Below the pieces are notes generated by a model that saw nothing but the letters and a program-made list of their open reading frames with translations, was not told the origin of the DNA and did not search any database. Shown in pieces: positions 45,401 to 56,920 of a DNA stretch of 64,000 nucleotides. How positions within the stretch are numbered: position 1 is the first letter of the stretch; every line of letters begins with the position of its first letter. The translations under genes and the position numbers were made by a program. Source of the stretch: Cristatella mucedo (lineage: Eukaryota; Bryozoa; Phylactolaemata; Cristatellidae); NCBI GenBank assembly GCA_009760855.2, contig WPIO01000020.1, positions 5,775,501 to 5,839,500 of the forward strand. Direction: 5' to 3'.

Positions 45401-45968
45401 TAGGTCTGGCCGATGGGGCTACAACAGGCTTTATGACCAATATGTTTGAGGAATTTACAGTGACGCATGTGGGGGAGCGTTCTGAGCGGTTCGAGACAAT
45501 GCTAGGAATACCGAACGAGCTGGTACTCAGCTTGCAGGTTCCGCCCAACGAGCAGCCTCTGAGCTGGCGGTTCCGGCCACCGCGGCGGCTACGGGTTGCT
45601 TTTCTTTTGTTAATGCATAGTTCATGAATCTTAGCAATAACATTAATATCTAGGAATGCATTTGATATGCGATGACGAAGCGATAGCAGCTGCTGACGAT
45701 CATAACTGACAAGCAGGTTACTAGCCGCCGGCAAAGCTAAGGCAGCCGCCGGCGTGGGAGACCCAGCAGCCCGAAGCGATAAGCGTTTAGATGTCCATAG
45801 GCACGTAATTTCTTACGCGCTACGGTCAAATAACAAACAGAATAACTTTAAACAGGTCTTAGCTGTATCGTTTCCGCATACGATGTTCGCAAGAACTTTG
45901 ATTTTCGGAAGAATTCTGCAACGAACAAGAACGCACGTTAGAGCGCTCTATGTCAGGAGGCGAGAATT
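42414..45968 (-). mobile_element. L2-like LINE, full-length but inactive
   Basis: About 3.55 kb on the minus strand. The 3' end is (AAT)n at 42,418-42,436, with the hairpin (right arm mutated to GGCGCATTA). The 5' end at about 45,968 (ATTCTCGCC on the minus strand) matches the 5' end of the copy at 56,344 (ATTCTCGCA). Both ends abut a CTGTCTCT array. Order: 5' UTR/N-terminal region, AP endonuclease (45,734-44,745), linker (44,643-44,143), RT (44,053-43,571 and 43,404-42,820). Confidence 0.92.
42820..45734 (-). pseudogene. L2-like LINE ORF: AP endonuclease and reverse transcriptase, broken
   Basis: The N-terminal part (MPAASNLLVSYDRQQ, then a basic RSRRGGRNRQ stretch) precedes an AP-endonuclease with LLALTETWL, VAVVYRPPGT and AMGVFNVHFD. 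The usual Asp of the GDFN motif reads Val here. The frame breaks at about 44,745, 44,143 and 43,571. Around 43,496 a 40-bp deletion, relative to 26,593-26,640, removes the RT YADD active site (GATTGC joined to CAGTTG on the minus strand). This copy lacks both catalytic centres but is the best guide to the domain order of the whole element. Confidence 0.9.
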
Positions 45969-45970
45969 GA

Positions 45971-46245
45971 CTGTCTCTGTCTCTCTGTCTCTCTGTCTCT
46001 CTGTCTCTCTGTCTCTCTGTCTCTCTGTCTCTCTGTCTCTCTGTCTCTCTGTCTCTCTGTCTCTCTGTCTCTCTGTCTCTCTGTCTCTCTGTCTCTCTGT
46101 CTCTCTGTCTCTCTGTCTCTCTGTCTCTCTGTCTCTCTGTCTCTCTGTCTCTCCGTTTCTCTGTCTCTCTGTCTCTCTGTCTCTCTGTCTCTCTGTCTGT
46201 CTCTCTGTCTGTCTCTCTGTCTGTCTCTCTGTCTCTCTGTCTGGC
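45971..46245. repeat. (CTGTCTCT)n array, right part
   Basis: Same unit and same strand phase as the array at 41,945-42,412; it adjoins the 5' end of the full-length LINE. Long plus frames reading Ser-Leu-Cys and minus frames reading Arg-Asp-Arg-Glu-Thr are artefacts. Confidence 0.95.
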
Positions 46246-46329
46246 TGGCTGTCTGCCTGCCTGCCTGCCTGCCCGCCTGCCCGCCTGCCCGCCCGCCCGC
46301 CCGCCCGCCCGCCCGCCCGCCCGCCCGCC
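46190..46329. repeat. Graded tetranucleotide tract CTGT to CTGC to CCGC
   Basis: Units change in order from CTGTCTCT to GTCTGTCT, GGCTGGCT, (CTGC)n, then CCGCCTGC and pure (CCGC)n up to 46,329. On the minus strand the end is a (GCGG)n run capable of stacking. Confidence 0.9.
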
Positions 46330-48047
46330 TTTTACAAGAGCTACCCCCAAGTTGAGAGCATGCTGCTACCCCCAAGCCTCTCACTAGCAAGCACTAGCTT
46401 TACGTCTTAACCATCGCATCTGCGACTTTCTTATTCAAGCTACGCGATTGCTGCATGCTATGGTCGATATTTGTGTTCATTCTGCTGTGCCTTTGATTAC
46501 GGCTGAATTATTAAAAATAATTACATTGAACATTTTCATATTTGCATTTTCATTAAACTCCGTAAATAAATTAATTTTAGCTGATTTAGCAGCTTCATTT
46601 GTATCGCGGTTGAAGACCTTAACGGCCATCGCTACTGCTTCCAGTTGGCAATAAAGGATCACTGCACAATTCGAACTCGACCTTGGTCATCAAAAGCGAG
46701 CACTTTGCCTCTGGCAGAACGGTAGCTTGAAATCCAATGCATATACTTAGATTGATGATAGTAAATCACGTTGGCTGGTTTTTGTTTACCTTCAAAACAT
46801 CCTCTTCATTAGTTCAGTCAGTACAGTCAATAATTTTATTTTGCAAAAATAAAGTCATTATCGTAAAAGCTGTTACTGGTTTTGTGCAACGTATCTAGAA
46901 GAATTTTGATTAGCTCATTCCTTAGTTCTTCTCCCTCGTCAGTTGGTCTATTTTTTTGCTTCAAGCATTATGCTATCCCATAAATGTCAAGTTTTTTTAA
47001 TCCTGAAAAATATGAGATACAGAATTTGTTGTTGATATGTTGTGTAGGGGAGAAGAAACCTGAGAGAGTTGATACGTAGGGGGAGAAGAAACCTGCAGAG
47101 GATTCTACTGTTGGTTTGAGCACCCTCCCTAGATACATGACTCTACGGGGCTGTGCAAGCCAGCTCCCTCCAGTCACTCCTTAGTAGCTACTTAGATAGC
47201 CCGTACGAGAGGTTCGATTCCTGTGACCCAATCCAGGCACTGCCGGCTTCAGCTGCCCACCACTGCCCAGCTCTTTCGCTGCCTGTTGCAGCCGTTTTCT
47301 CGAAGGCCAAAGCGCCCGAGGAACGAGGTCGTCGACCTGTACACATAACCCATAGCACCGACCTCCACTCCAAACAGTACTCACCGCTATCCCTCACGCT
47401 CCTGCACTACTCGGATAATTCGTCTTTGCGGCTTTCAATGATATTCTTTCAATAAGCTGCCAAAAAGTTTTTATATGGAAAGCGGTTTGGTGCTAGTTAT
47501 TAGCACCATACCAAAAGATAGCTATCTTTAAGTTTTCTAGTCGTTTTCTGGCGCCACTTCTTAGCCCAGCGCCCTAGGCGATTGCCTAGTTCGCCTAGTG
47601 AAAGTGCCTGCCCTCGTGTTAGTTTTAAGCAATTCTAGGCAGCCGTGTTCTAGGCAGCAGTGTTCTACTATCATTAATCTCGGACGGCAGTCAAGCTCAC
47701 TTCTTTTTATTTTCTGCCGGCAGTTTGGTTAAAATACTCATCCATATGAAGATAACATGTTTGCATTGAGAAGGCTTTGCCAGTTGAAAAAAATACCAGA
47801 TCATAGCCCTTAACCAACGTGAATTTGATGGAAACTTGCTTTTATTCATCATAAAACTAAAGAACTATAGTTTGGCGTGCCTTTTAATAGCAAGTTTTTC
47901 AACAAATAAGAATTCCTAGAGGAATTGTAACTATTTCGATAAAAGACTCTCATTAAAAGTTGTAACTTCCGCAATTTATGTTGTCTTGTCTAGCTTCACT
48001 CAATTCAGCCGCATGCTAAAATTGATGTGACTAAAATGCATTGATTT

Positions 48048-48048
<1 letters not shown>
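46330..48048. other. No recognised gene
   Basis: A 16-bp direct repeat GGGGAGAAGAAACCTG occurs at about 47,047 and 47,080. A GC-richer patch at 47,200-47,400 is open on both strands (100 codons plus; 69 and 67 codons minus) without a recognisable domain. It begins beside a tRNA B-box-like GGTTCGATTCC at about 47,211, so it might be an unknown SINE. No second copy is in the window. Confidence 0.35.

Positions 48049-48050
<2 letters not shown>

Positions 48051-48130
<80 letters not shown>
48051..48130. repeat. (CA)n(TA)n microsatellite at a SINE-A tail
   Basis: About 52 bp of CA, then about 26 bp of TA, joined directly to the 3' end of the minus-strand SINE-A. It mirrors the (CA)n(TA)n tail at 11,057-11,110. 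Confidence 0.95.
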
Positions 48131-48136
<6 letters not shown>

Positions 48137-48280
48137 GTGCATAGCAACCCAAGAGAACTAAATCTCTTTTCAGGCGCTTCACATATGCCTCAGGGCTCGA
48201 GCCCATGACCTCAGCCAGACCTTAGTCCGGGCGAGCACTTTAACCACTGGACCTACCCAGCTCGGCATCAATTATCTGCT
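48125..48280 (-). mobile_element. SINE-A, best-preserved minus-strand copy
   Basis: On the minus strand: GCCGAGCTGGGTAGGTCCAG, then TGGTTAAAGTGCTCGCCC (A-box-like AGGTCCAGTGG), and the B-box-like GGGCTCGAGCCC at about 48,205-48,194. Then come GTGAAGCGCCTGAAAAGAG and ATTTAGTTCTCTTGGG, the L2-like 3' end, and finally TTGCTATGCACATAAATTAT and the microsatellite. Confidence 0.85.
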
Positions 48281-49495
48281 TTGAACAGCGTTTTTTTTCA
48301 AAGTGATTTAGGCACCATAAATACTTGGCAATATACATACGTGTTTAATCGTTAATTACTAAAGTAGGAACCTTAAACTAGTTTAAGTAACTACCGGCTC
48401 GTTATAGTGTTGAATTTAAGTATGAGGCTCGGGACCGTCATATAAAAACCTGGCATTGAATTTTATAGGTATATATAAGGTCAATATGGTCAATATAGTT
48501 ACGTTACAGATAGATAATGTTGCCCTTGATATTTGTGCCACTTTGCCCGCCGATCATTGAATTAGTCTTCTTTTGACAAATATGTATAAATTTACTGTAT
48601 GGGAGATAAATCCTATAAGGGTTGGAACATAACTCTCCAGCCACTCAGTCATACTGGACCTTCCCCGATAAGTAACTGCCCTGCTCTTTAAATGGTTGAA
48701 TCACGGAATCGAGTACCAATAGTTTCATAATCCCACTGAACAGATTCCATTCCATTATTCCGTCGGGTTTGAGTAGTGCTTCCACGCCTTCCTTTCCCTT
48801 ATCGACTTCGCAGCATCTATAGAAAGTCGCCAAGATACTTTGCTCTCCACTTTTAGAAGTGCATGGCAATTTACAGCAATGATCGAGGCCGATACTGTAA
48901 TCTACAGCATTCTCTACAAATTGCCCTGAATAAGCCTTTGTAACTCACCAATTTTTAGTTTAGATTACAAAGCATCCCGTTTCAAGTGCAATCACTTAAT
49001 TCTATGCCCATTGGGTTCATACGATCTTGGGCAACGCACGGCAATCTACGATAATTACTCGGCTTGAAGCACCGATCCCTAATGATACGTGGCAGGCCGA
49101 CTATAAATTTGCCATGGGAAGCTGGATTTGTCATTGCGTGTATAATTTCAGTATTCAAAGTGAAACCGTGGAGTTGTCAAGCTTTGTTTGCCTGTGTATT
49201 GCCAACGATGCACGACAATCGACGGCAAAAGTTAGGGCCAGTACAGTGTTCCGGGAAAAATCGGCAAATATTCGTTTCGCGAGACTGGAACTCTTATTCC
49301 GCATAACATCTAACTGTGCGAGATCTTAAATAGCACCTACCATGAGCTTTCAAGTGATGTCAACACATTGGAATCGATGGCAATGGCCTTGAAAATACGT
49401 TAAATGATAAAGGCCTGTTACAAATGAAACGACAGTTGGGAGAGTAGCTCCAACTTCTCTTGGGTAATGCAGCACACTGCATTAAAACTGCAATC
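48281..49495. other. No recognised feature
   Basis: Short unsupported frames at 48,645-48,869 (minus) and 49,027-49,329 (plus). No repeat family identified. Confidence 0.35.
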
Positions 49496-49499
49496 ACAT

Positions 49500-49710
49500 C
49501 CTTAGCATTTTAGATCGTGTGTATATGATCCAAAAATTCTTTTGTGGAAGCTAGACTTCGCCTTCGGTAGCATCAATTTGTACGATCTTCATTAGTCCTC
49601 GTATACCTGTCGATGGGCACTCAGTCCTAATCGTGGATGTGCTTTTTCATGCGTGAGCTCAACAGACTTGGCTAGTTTACTGTCTACAAGTTGCATAGTT
49701 TACCCCGGCA
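49500..49710 (-). mobile_element. L2-like LINE internal fragment, decayed
   Basis: Matches the linker region of the LINE at 44,395-44,545 in the same orientation. Landmarks are GCTAGACTTCGCCTTCGGTA (about 49,550), TATACCTGTCGATGGGCACT (about 49,602) and CAGACTTGGCTAGTTTACTG (about 49,662). No open frame. It lies about 130 bp left of duplication copy B. Confidence 0.8.
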
Positions 49711-51044
49711 ATAGTTCGAAGGAGCCAGCAGGACGACGTGAAACTTCGCCTCATTGGCCACTGTATGTGGCCCCAATGGCATTCTCTGCCAGGTAGGTGC
49801 AGCTTTAAAAAAATCACCTAAGGGCCTTCAGTTGTTACAGCCCTCACTTTCAAGAATACTTATGGCAACCTGAAAATGCAAGCATTTACTGTCTATGTCA
49901 CGATCGGCTGTCCATATAGGGACTTATGATCATTTAGAATGTTTACTTGTGTAATACCAGATGTGTTTTAAACCCAGCCACAACCAATTTTTAAATTTTA
50001 ACAGGGGCTGGTTAGAGACACGGTACCTTTCAGTCAAATGAGTTTAAATTGCTTGTAAAAACCTCCCGTTCGCAGATGTTTACAGGTCTTTTTATATGAT
50101 TGGTATCTTGAAGCTGAGCTGGGCATGAAAGCAGTTTTAAGACTGGGAGTGACTGGCAGTTGCGGTCTGCAAAAGTCATAATTTTTGGCGATATCATTTT
50201 GAGCTACTACCACAGCTGTTAAACGATCTTGGAATTTCCAGTAAGAAAAACTTACACCATCAGTTTAGTAAGCCCCGAGGCAAAAGCAATCTATATTCAG
50301 GTGCTTTGCCACTTCCGGCGAGATACTGATCAACCGAGATTTAACGACTAGAACAGCATCAGGCTTAGACATGCATTAAAAATCTATACGATTGATTCCT
50401 CTCTAAGCACATTTATTGAACTCTCGTGAACTAATGCAGAGATCGGCATGCAAAGTGGCACAATTATTGTGGATAGCATTTAGCTTCTTTTAATTTTGCT
50501 ATGACAGACATGTAAACCCGATGACATATTGAGGTACCATCACTTTTCTCTTGCACAAATTAGTCAAGCCCTATCCTGAGGTATGTCTCTTCTATTGATA
50601 GCTTCTACCATAAACTCATTTTACTTTGAATATTGATCAAAACCAGTTGCCACAACGTCAGAACTCTAACCTTGAGGAAGAGATAGGCTCTGAGGCCGAC
50701 TCGTACCGTGACAACTGTACCATGTAATAAACTTTTTCACATGCAAATATGCTTTGCAGTTGTGCTAAACGAGGGAAAGGAATATTTTGTGCAGTTACAT
50801 AACCTGAGGAAAAGTGGTCACCATCTCGGATCATTTAATTCAATATCAAATTTTAAAACGTAATTTAAGGTTTTTGGTGTCGTAACGGAATCTCCCGACC
50901 CCTTCCACCCTACCAAGGATGGTGATCACTGCTGGGTCTTCATTATGAAGTAATCTCTCGCTGCCGTATCCAATCTAATTGTACCTTGCTCGTGTTTGTG
51001 GTGTCAACAGGTGGTCCTGGTGAAGGATTCGTGGCAAACTGGTA

Positions 51045-51311
51045 TTAGCTATCCTCTGCCGTTTTTTGCTGCACAACCGTGATCAAGGAATCGCATAACC
51101 TCCAGCTTAACCGATGCTGCTTCGTGTATATGGTCACTGTGAACTGCAATTTTATCATGGCACAACCAGCACTTTCATTGATGGCACATTTCACTGACGG
51201 CATGCCTAGCTCAAATGACCAGAGAGATCTAGCATGATCGGTTTGAGCTAGAGCACTCTCCAGGACCCAGGAGAAATAGTCCCATTTTAGTTTAGCCACT
51301 TTCGGAACCAT
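51045..51311 (-). CDS. Small hypothetical ORF, 88 residues, conserved in both duplicates
   Basis: ATG at 51,311 on the minus strand, stop at 51,045. Begins MVPKVAKLKWDYFSWVLES, middle MPSVKCAINESAGCAM, end VVQQKTAEDS. Its homologue in copy A has the same frame, no indel and the same stop once the LINE is removed, but has lost the ATG. It reads away from the membrane-protein gene (divergent, about 300-380 bp apart). An overlapping 60-codon frame ends at 51,287. The family is unknown; it could be an exon whose partners are not visible. Many replacement changes between copies weaken the case for constraint. Confidence 0.3.
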   Translation of the reverse strand: MVPKVAKLKWDYFSWVLESALAQTDHARSLWSFELGMPSVKCAINESAGCAMIKLQFTVTIYTKQHRLSWRLCDSLITVVQQKTAEDS

Positions 51312-51609
51312 TTTGATAAACTCTCAGCGGGTGTGAAGTGCACATCATCGGCTTCTACAGCTATTTGTATACGGTCCTCATGCTCTCTACGAATGTCGAC
51401 CCTCGGATAGCAATTCATCTGGCCGGCCGAAGGAACAGCTATCAGCAGAGCCTTGTTTACAAACGTCACTCACCCTCCTCCTATTGGATAAGAGCCCATC
51501 GGCAGAGGGGAGCCCAGAAACTAGGAACACGATTCTAACTTGACTGAACTTAATATTGGAACCTATCTTTACTTCCTGATTCTGTCTGTTTTTGTTCTTA
51601 CCGCCTTTG

Positions 51610-53060
51610 GAATTAGGTTCGTCATTCAGACCGCACAGGCAGTCAATGCTGTGCACTTCTCGGGAGGCTTTCCATAGGCATAGCTGCAGTGTGCGACTGC
51701 TGCACAGCCGACCCGGTATCGCACCAATCAGTAAGCTTAAAGCAGATACCTTGTATCAGTCGACCAGTACGATCCAATGGCAAGAAAGTAAGCCTGCGGT
51801 TGTCATTTCGAAGATTTTCACCTTGACAGCCGTTTCATCGAAGGCTTGCTGCTTTTCGACTGCCGCTAGCCTATTAAGCTCATCGAACTTGTCTAGGTGC
51901 TCGAACAGCAACTCCAACAGTAACCTCCGAGTAAATATTTCTTGGCAGTTCGTTCCTGCAGTCGTACCGATTTCCCGGTCAATGGATCGTTCTTGTACGA
52001 TCTATGTGTCAACGTTGACCTCAGATCAAGCTACTACTCAAAGTTCACTGACCTCATCCTGGCTGCTTTTACTAGGGATCGACGGTGTGCAACTGGAGCC
52101 TCCAAAGCAAGCCTGCCATGGATCTTCGTCAGAACTTATTTTTCTCATGGGACACTAGTTATGTTACTTGGACCATGTGACTTATGTTTGAGCAAGCGAA
52201 AAGCTGTCTATGTACTCGCACTTACGGTCGTGCCCTGGTGCTCCAGATACTATCGGTTCATTTACTTTTGCTTTCGTAGCAGCATCTGCTACCGACTTGT
52301 CAGTCGGGCTCTTATGGCAGTGTTGTTGTGGTTAAAGGTGTTCATTATGTATTCGCTCCGGACTCGAACGCTGCCACGATCCTACCAAGCAGTACGAAAT
52401 GCTCTGAAGGAAATAACCACATAATCACTATCGTACCAGTATCATCGTCCGACCAGCTCATTCTCACAGTGCTAGCTGCTCCCAGAGCTGAACGTTGTGA
52501 AAGTCTGTGCTACAAGCATAAGTGCTTTAGTGATATTGAAAGTTACAGTTTTATAACAAAAGAATATGCGACTATTCGATACAGTTTCTGACACTGCCGT
52601 CAGGTTAATCATATTTCTTCTGGTTTCACCTTGGAAATAGAGATTGGAAACCAGCCCAGGCTTAATGGTACTGGGAATCGCTTTGAATGTGAACCCGGAA
52701 TTGGTTTTGCTCGTGTCGACACTGGTTTAACAGCCGGACTATCGGCAGTGACTGCTGCGGCCTTTGTGGCTGCTTGGACTGCAGGTATAGTCGTTTTTTT
52801 CGTCGGCAACGTCTTTCTACGCCAGCAACTCATGCTCCTGTAGCTTATCCTCCGGATCCTATACTGACGATGAGCGATGAGGCTAACATCATAGTTTGTC
52901 CTTGCTATCATTACGAATATTGCTATCTCGAAAGGAAATCTCAGGCTTCATAAATATATAGCTGGATTATGGAGCCACCGTGGCGACAAAGGGAGTTGAA
53001 GATAATTACTGCCATGTGAGTGCAGCCGGAGAGCATGTATACGGCACGCTAATTTCATAG
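51610..53060 (+). pseudogene. Copy B of the putative membrane-protein gene, broken
   Basis: Homologous along its length to 3,690-5,093. 51,592-52,158 carries GSSFRPHRQS, TLTSDQATTQSS and EPPKQACHGSSSE, then stops. Homology resumes at 52,328 (KGVHYVFAPDS, KCSEGNN, LTVLAAPRAERCESLCYKHK), with a TGA at about 52,588 where copy A has Gly. The transmembrane segment is kept (AGLSAVTAAAFVAAWTAGI, about 52,737-52,795), preceded by about 20 codons absent from A. The C-terminal end SAAGEHVYGTLIS survives at about 53,020-53,058. Frame breaks make it non-functional as one ORF unless introns are involved. Confidence 0.7.
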
Positions 53061-53620
53061 AGCAGCTGAGGTAGGCAATTGTAAGAACGCTATTACGTAA
53101 TTGCATGACCGAACTTGTCCTTGCATGTAGATTTAAAAATGAATCACAAAAATTTGCTTCAACTGATCAACACTTTTAACTTTCGACGGTCAGTCCACCC
53201 AACTATGGCTTATGGTTATATTTTATTATGACTCTGTCGTATGGCATACTATCACTTCCAGAAGACGCCATCAAGCGATAAAAAATCTCGGGCAATCTTA
53301 GTTTGTCATTGCTAAAACAATAAGCATCAGTTTATAATACCGTCCAAAATGTGTATTTCTTGCTACGGAGCCAGTTAATTAGAGTTCTTTCATCTTTACT
53401 TACCTCATTACTGTCTTATTAGATAATATATTTTGATTTTACTTGAAGAAAAGTATATAGCTGTCAAATTAGTTCAAGTATTTTTGAAGTTGCATCTACT
53501 TTTACTGACATTTTTATTATTCATGAATATTTTCTTGAATGAAACTTGCAACTAAGTACATTGAATTTGTAAAGCTGGGTAGAACTTAATGACTATCCTG
53601 GTAAATAGCAGGTATTAAAG
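53060..53620. other. 3' flank of the broken membrane-protein copy
   Basis: AT-rich, collinear with 5,094-5,630. No ORF is conserved between the two copies here. Confidence 0.45.
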
Positions 53621-56343
53621 GGCTCGAGCCCCTGACCTCAGTCGTCTACATCTGGATCAAAACCCAGCAGCACGTTTGATCGATCTTTGACCTAATAGCT
53701 GTCAAATAAGTCATACCTCTGTCAGAACATTGCCGTCTCTATATCAAGTAATGAATTTACCATGAAGATACTCTATAGAGTCTGCAGGTCGCTCCGCGGA
53801 GCTACACCAGCCAAACCATTTGTCGTACTTGCTTCGTTCGTGTGCCCTTCGATGGCCAGCCGCCTCTCTACCTTGTCTAGTCTGCCACTGCATCCTCGTC
53901 AGATGAACGATAGATATATTGCAGCAGCAGAAAAATAGGATTGGCTTTAGGCCTTGGGAAACCCAGCATCCTCGGAGCTTTAACTTAGGCACGCCCGATT
54001 TTAAGCAGTTTACGATAAGCCTTTCAGGCTTAGCCTCGGCCCTCTGTAGCAAAGTGTCAGAGCCGCCTGCTACCAAGCTCTCGATTGTCGCCATTGGAGG
54101 CCAGCTCAGCCGTGACTCTTTCCCGCTCAGGCGCGACCCGGGCAGCGAGAGGTTCTGCTGAAATGAGTCATTAGGAACGGGAAGTCTTGATGTCTGGCTT
54201 CGGCATTGAGCGAAGATAGAGCTAAAAAATTGATACCCTGAATTACGAACAGCTTGGCCAAGGGGAGGCGCCCTAACGACGCAGGTAAGATTAAACTTTT
54301 GGATGTTGTACCATCAGCTCGCCTCACACAACTTGAGAATGTCTGCCTTAAAACTAACCACAGCCGATTGAGACGGAAAAGATGGGTATTTTCATGCACT
54401 TGGATGCGACCTTCGGCTGCAGGCATCCTCTTTAGGGTAAAATAGTGAGATTGGATAGTGTAACGTCGGCTAACCATAGAAGAATGATGGCTGGCAGTCT
54501 CTAGTCATTCAGCAGTCGAATGCTGCTTATTTTTTGAAATGGCAGAAGAACTAGGCACTAGCTACTGCTGAAGCTATGCACTGAGCTTTTTTGTGCTGGG
54601 TTTTGGCCGCATCTTAAAGCCAAGGGTGGCTAGGTTGGGGGCTAAAGTTTCCTAGAGGCCACACTCAAGAGGTCACACCTCAAGTATGCAGTTGGGCTAT
54701 TCCGATTAGAATTACAGCCATTCAAACCACCCGTTTGCCAAGGAAATCTGGTTTGCCACCTTAGATGGTTTGATAGCCATATCTAGCAGCCATCAATAAC
54801 CCAGAGAAAGAAGAGCTTCGGCGGAGGCTTGTCGGGCTCCGTGCCTTATCACGAGAATTAAAGGTATTTTGCAAGCGAGGATTTCGCACATCGGATTGAA
54901 AAGAAAAATTCCAGAGCCGAGTGCATTCGTCAGAGTGGAGGGCAGGCTCAGCTTTGGTGTTAAAAGGGGCTACCATTTAAATTTAGAGGGGGCATACGTG
55001 ATTGTCTACTGCGTTGCTCTCGAGATAAAAAAAAATATTCATTGGTGTCTACGGACACGTTTCTATCTGGGGCCGTAGCAAACACCTTCACGATCTTTAA
55101 GTAGTATTGTATATTTTTTTCAGATCCAGAATGGATCAGGACTTGAGCAGGACTGCGGACAGAAGGAAAGGGTCGAAGTTCTTCCAAGGCTCGGTCTTCT
55201 GACATTCGTTTCTGGGTGGTGAAGTTTTAAGCAGTTTCTCTGAGGGAATCCTGGTAAATTTTTGGAGAATTGTGCAAACCTGTGGTAGGTTAGCCTCCAG
55301 GCACAGCATTGGGTTCCTCATGCTGTGGTTTCTTTCTTTCATGGTTTCGTTTAAAAACGCTTCCAGTCGTGGCTTTTAGGTTTTATTTGTATTTATTAAA
55401 TTATTTTTTATGGTTGTATTTTACACTTTTTTTATATTCTTCCAAAATGAGGGCATAAGAATTTTAAGGGGGTTTAAAAGCTCATCTTATAGTTAGGTGT
55501 TCAGTACTGCTTCCACAGAAGGCCGTGACAGCCGGGATGTATGGTGCTCCCTCGTCACTGCCGAGGTCCTGGTTTTGGTTCCCGCAGTTAACGACCCTTT
55601 TGTGGCTATTTAGAATTACGCCACTGTTTTTCCACTGTACCAATTCAAAATCACGCCAAGCTAAATGTGTTTATGGTATTATTGCGACTGCTTACGTTAA
55701 GCCTGCAACGATAGCAAGAGCTGCCGCTTGAGCACATGTCCAGCCCCTTTCTATGCTTGGTGCGCTCTATTGTATTGCCTCCGAAAGATTCTGAACGGCC
55801 TAAGCAGTCAGCAAGTAATGCAGCTCTGCAACTGCAGCGTTGCACTTATGACTGCTTGAATCATCTTATAATTCTTGGAGAAGCCTGCTGCTTACCTGCT
55901 AAATGAAAGCATCCATAAGCGGCTTAAATTTAATTGAGACTGGCAGCCTGCTCGACAGAACGTTCGCCCGGAGGCTGACTGTGGGCTGCTCTCTCCCTGA
56001 GCTCAACACTCTTCTGCAGTTCCCAAAAATCTTACAGTGTACACCCTTCTCGATTTGATCATCACTGTTCTCAAAGGGGATGGCCTAGCTAACGATGATC
56101 GCTACGATCTTGCCGTCCGAAACTAGGTAAAGCGGTTGCAGGCTTCTCTCGCTTGAAGACACACCTCTCCATAGTGCCCTGGTTTGGCCAGGGAGTTAAG
56201 GTAGTCGCCTTTGGAAACTGAATTCAAGGGAAATGCATTAAAGAACTGAGATTTAAAGCTCATGCTGCGTATGTAAAGATATCACCTTGATTTAAATTAA
56301 GTTTTCTTGAGGTATTATAGGAACGAGTTTATTTATTTATTTC
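53621..56343. other. Duplicated non-coding stretch of copy B
   Basis: Collinear with about 5,640-8,640 apart from the missing LINE near 53,940 and the extra segment at about 54,385-54,805. GGGCTCGAGCCCCTGACCTC at about 53,621 looks like an old minus-strand SINE-A B-box. Short frames (for example 54,127-54,477 minus) are not kept in copy A. Confidence 0.4.
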
Positions 56344-56920
56344 ATTCTCGCATTCCGCTATGGAGCCCTCTAACCGGCTTTCGTGCTCGCTGCAGAATTC
56401 TTCCGAAAACCGAAGTTCTTGCGACCATCGTATACGGAAACGATACAGCTAAGACCTGTTCACAGTTATTCTGATTGTTATTTGACCGTAGTGCATAAGA
56501 AATTACGTGCCAATGGATATCTAAACGCTTATCGCTTCAGGCTTCTGGGTCTCCCATGCCGGCCTCTACCTAAGCTACGCTGGCAGCCTGTAACCTGCAT
56601 GTTAGTTATGATCGTCAGCGGCTTTTATCGCTTCGTCTTCGTAGATCAAATGCATTTCTCGATAGTAATGCTGTTTCTAAGATTTGTTAACTATGCATTA
56701 ACAATAGAGAAGCGTCCTAGAGCCACCGTGGTTGCCCGAACTGCCAGCTCAGGTGCCACTCATGGGGCAGGAACTGCGAGATGTGTACCCGCTCGTTTGG
56801 TAATTCTAGCATGCCTCAAACCTCTCAGCACGTTCCCCATGCGTCACCGTGAATATGTATAACTTAGTGTCCATCAGGCCTGTTATAACTTCATCAGCCA
56901 GACTTAATGCTTGCCTTTGG

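Noticed and set aside
45971-46329. CRISPR-like regular repeats
   Set aside because: Short tandem units without unique spacers in a eukaryotic repeat context.
45754-46410. 218-, 163- and 145-codon frames over the right CTGTCTCT/CCGC tract
   Set aside because: Repeat-derived frames open on both strands at once. No unique domain.
47190-47400. tRNA-like GGTTCGATTCC plus frames open on both strands
   Set aside because: A single copy in the window with no convincing A-box or cloverleaf. Left as an unassigned GC-richer patch.
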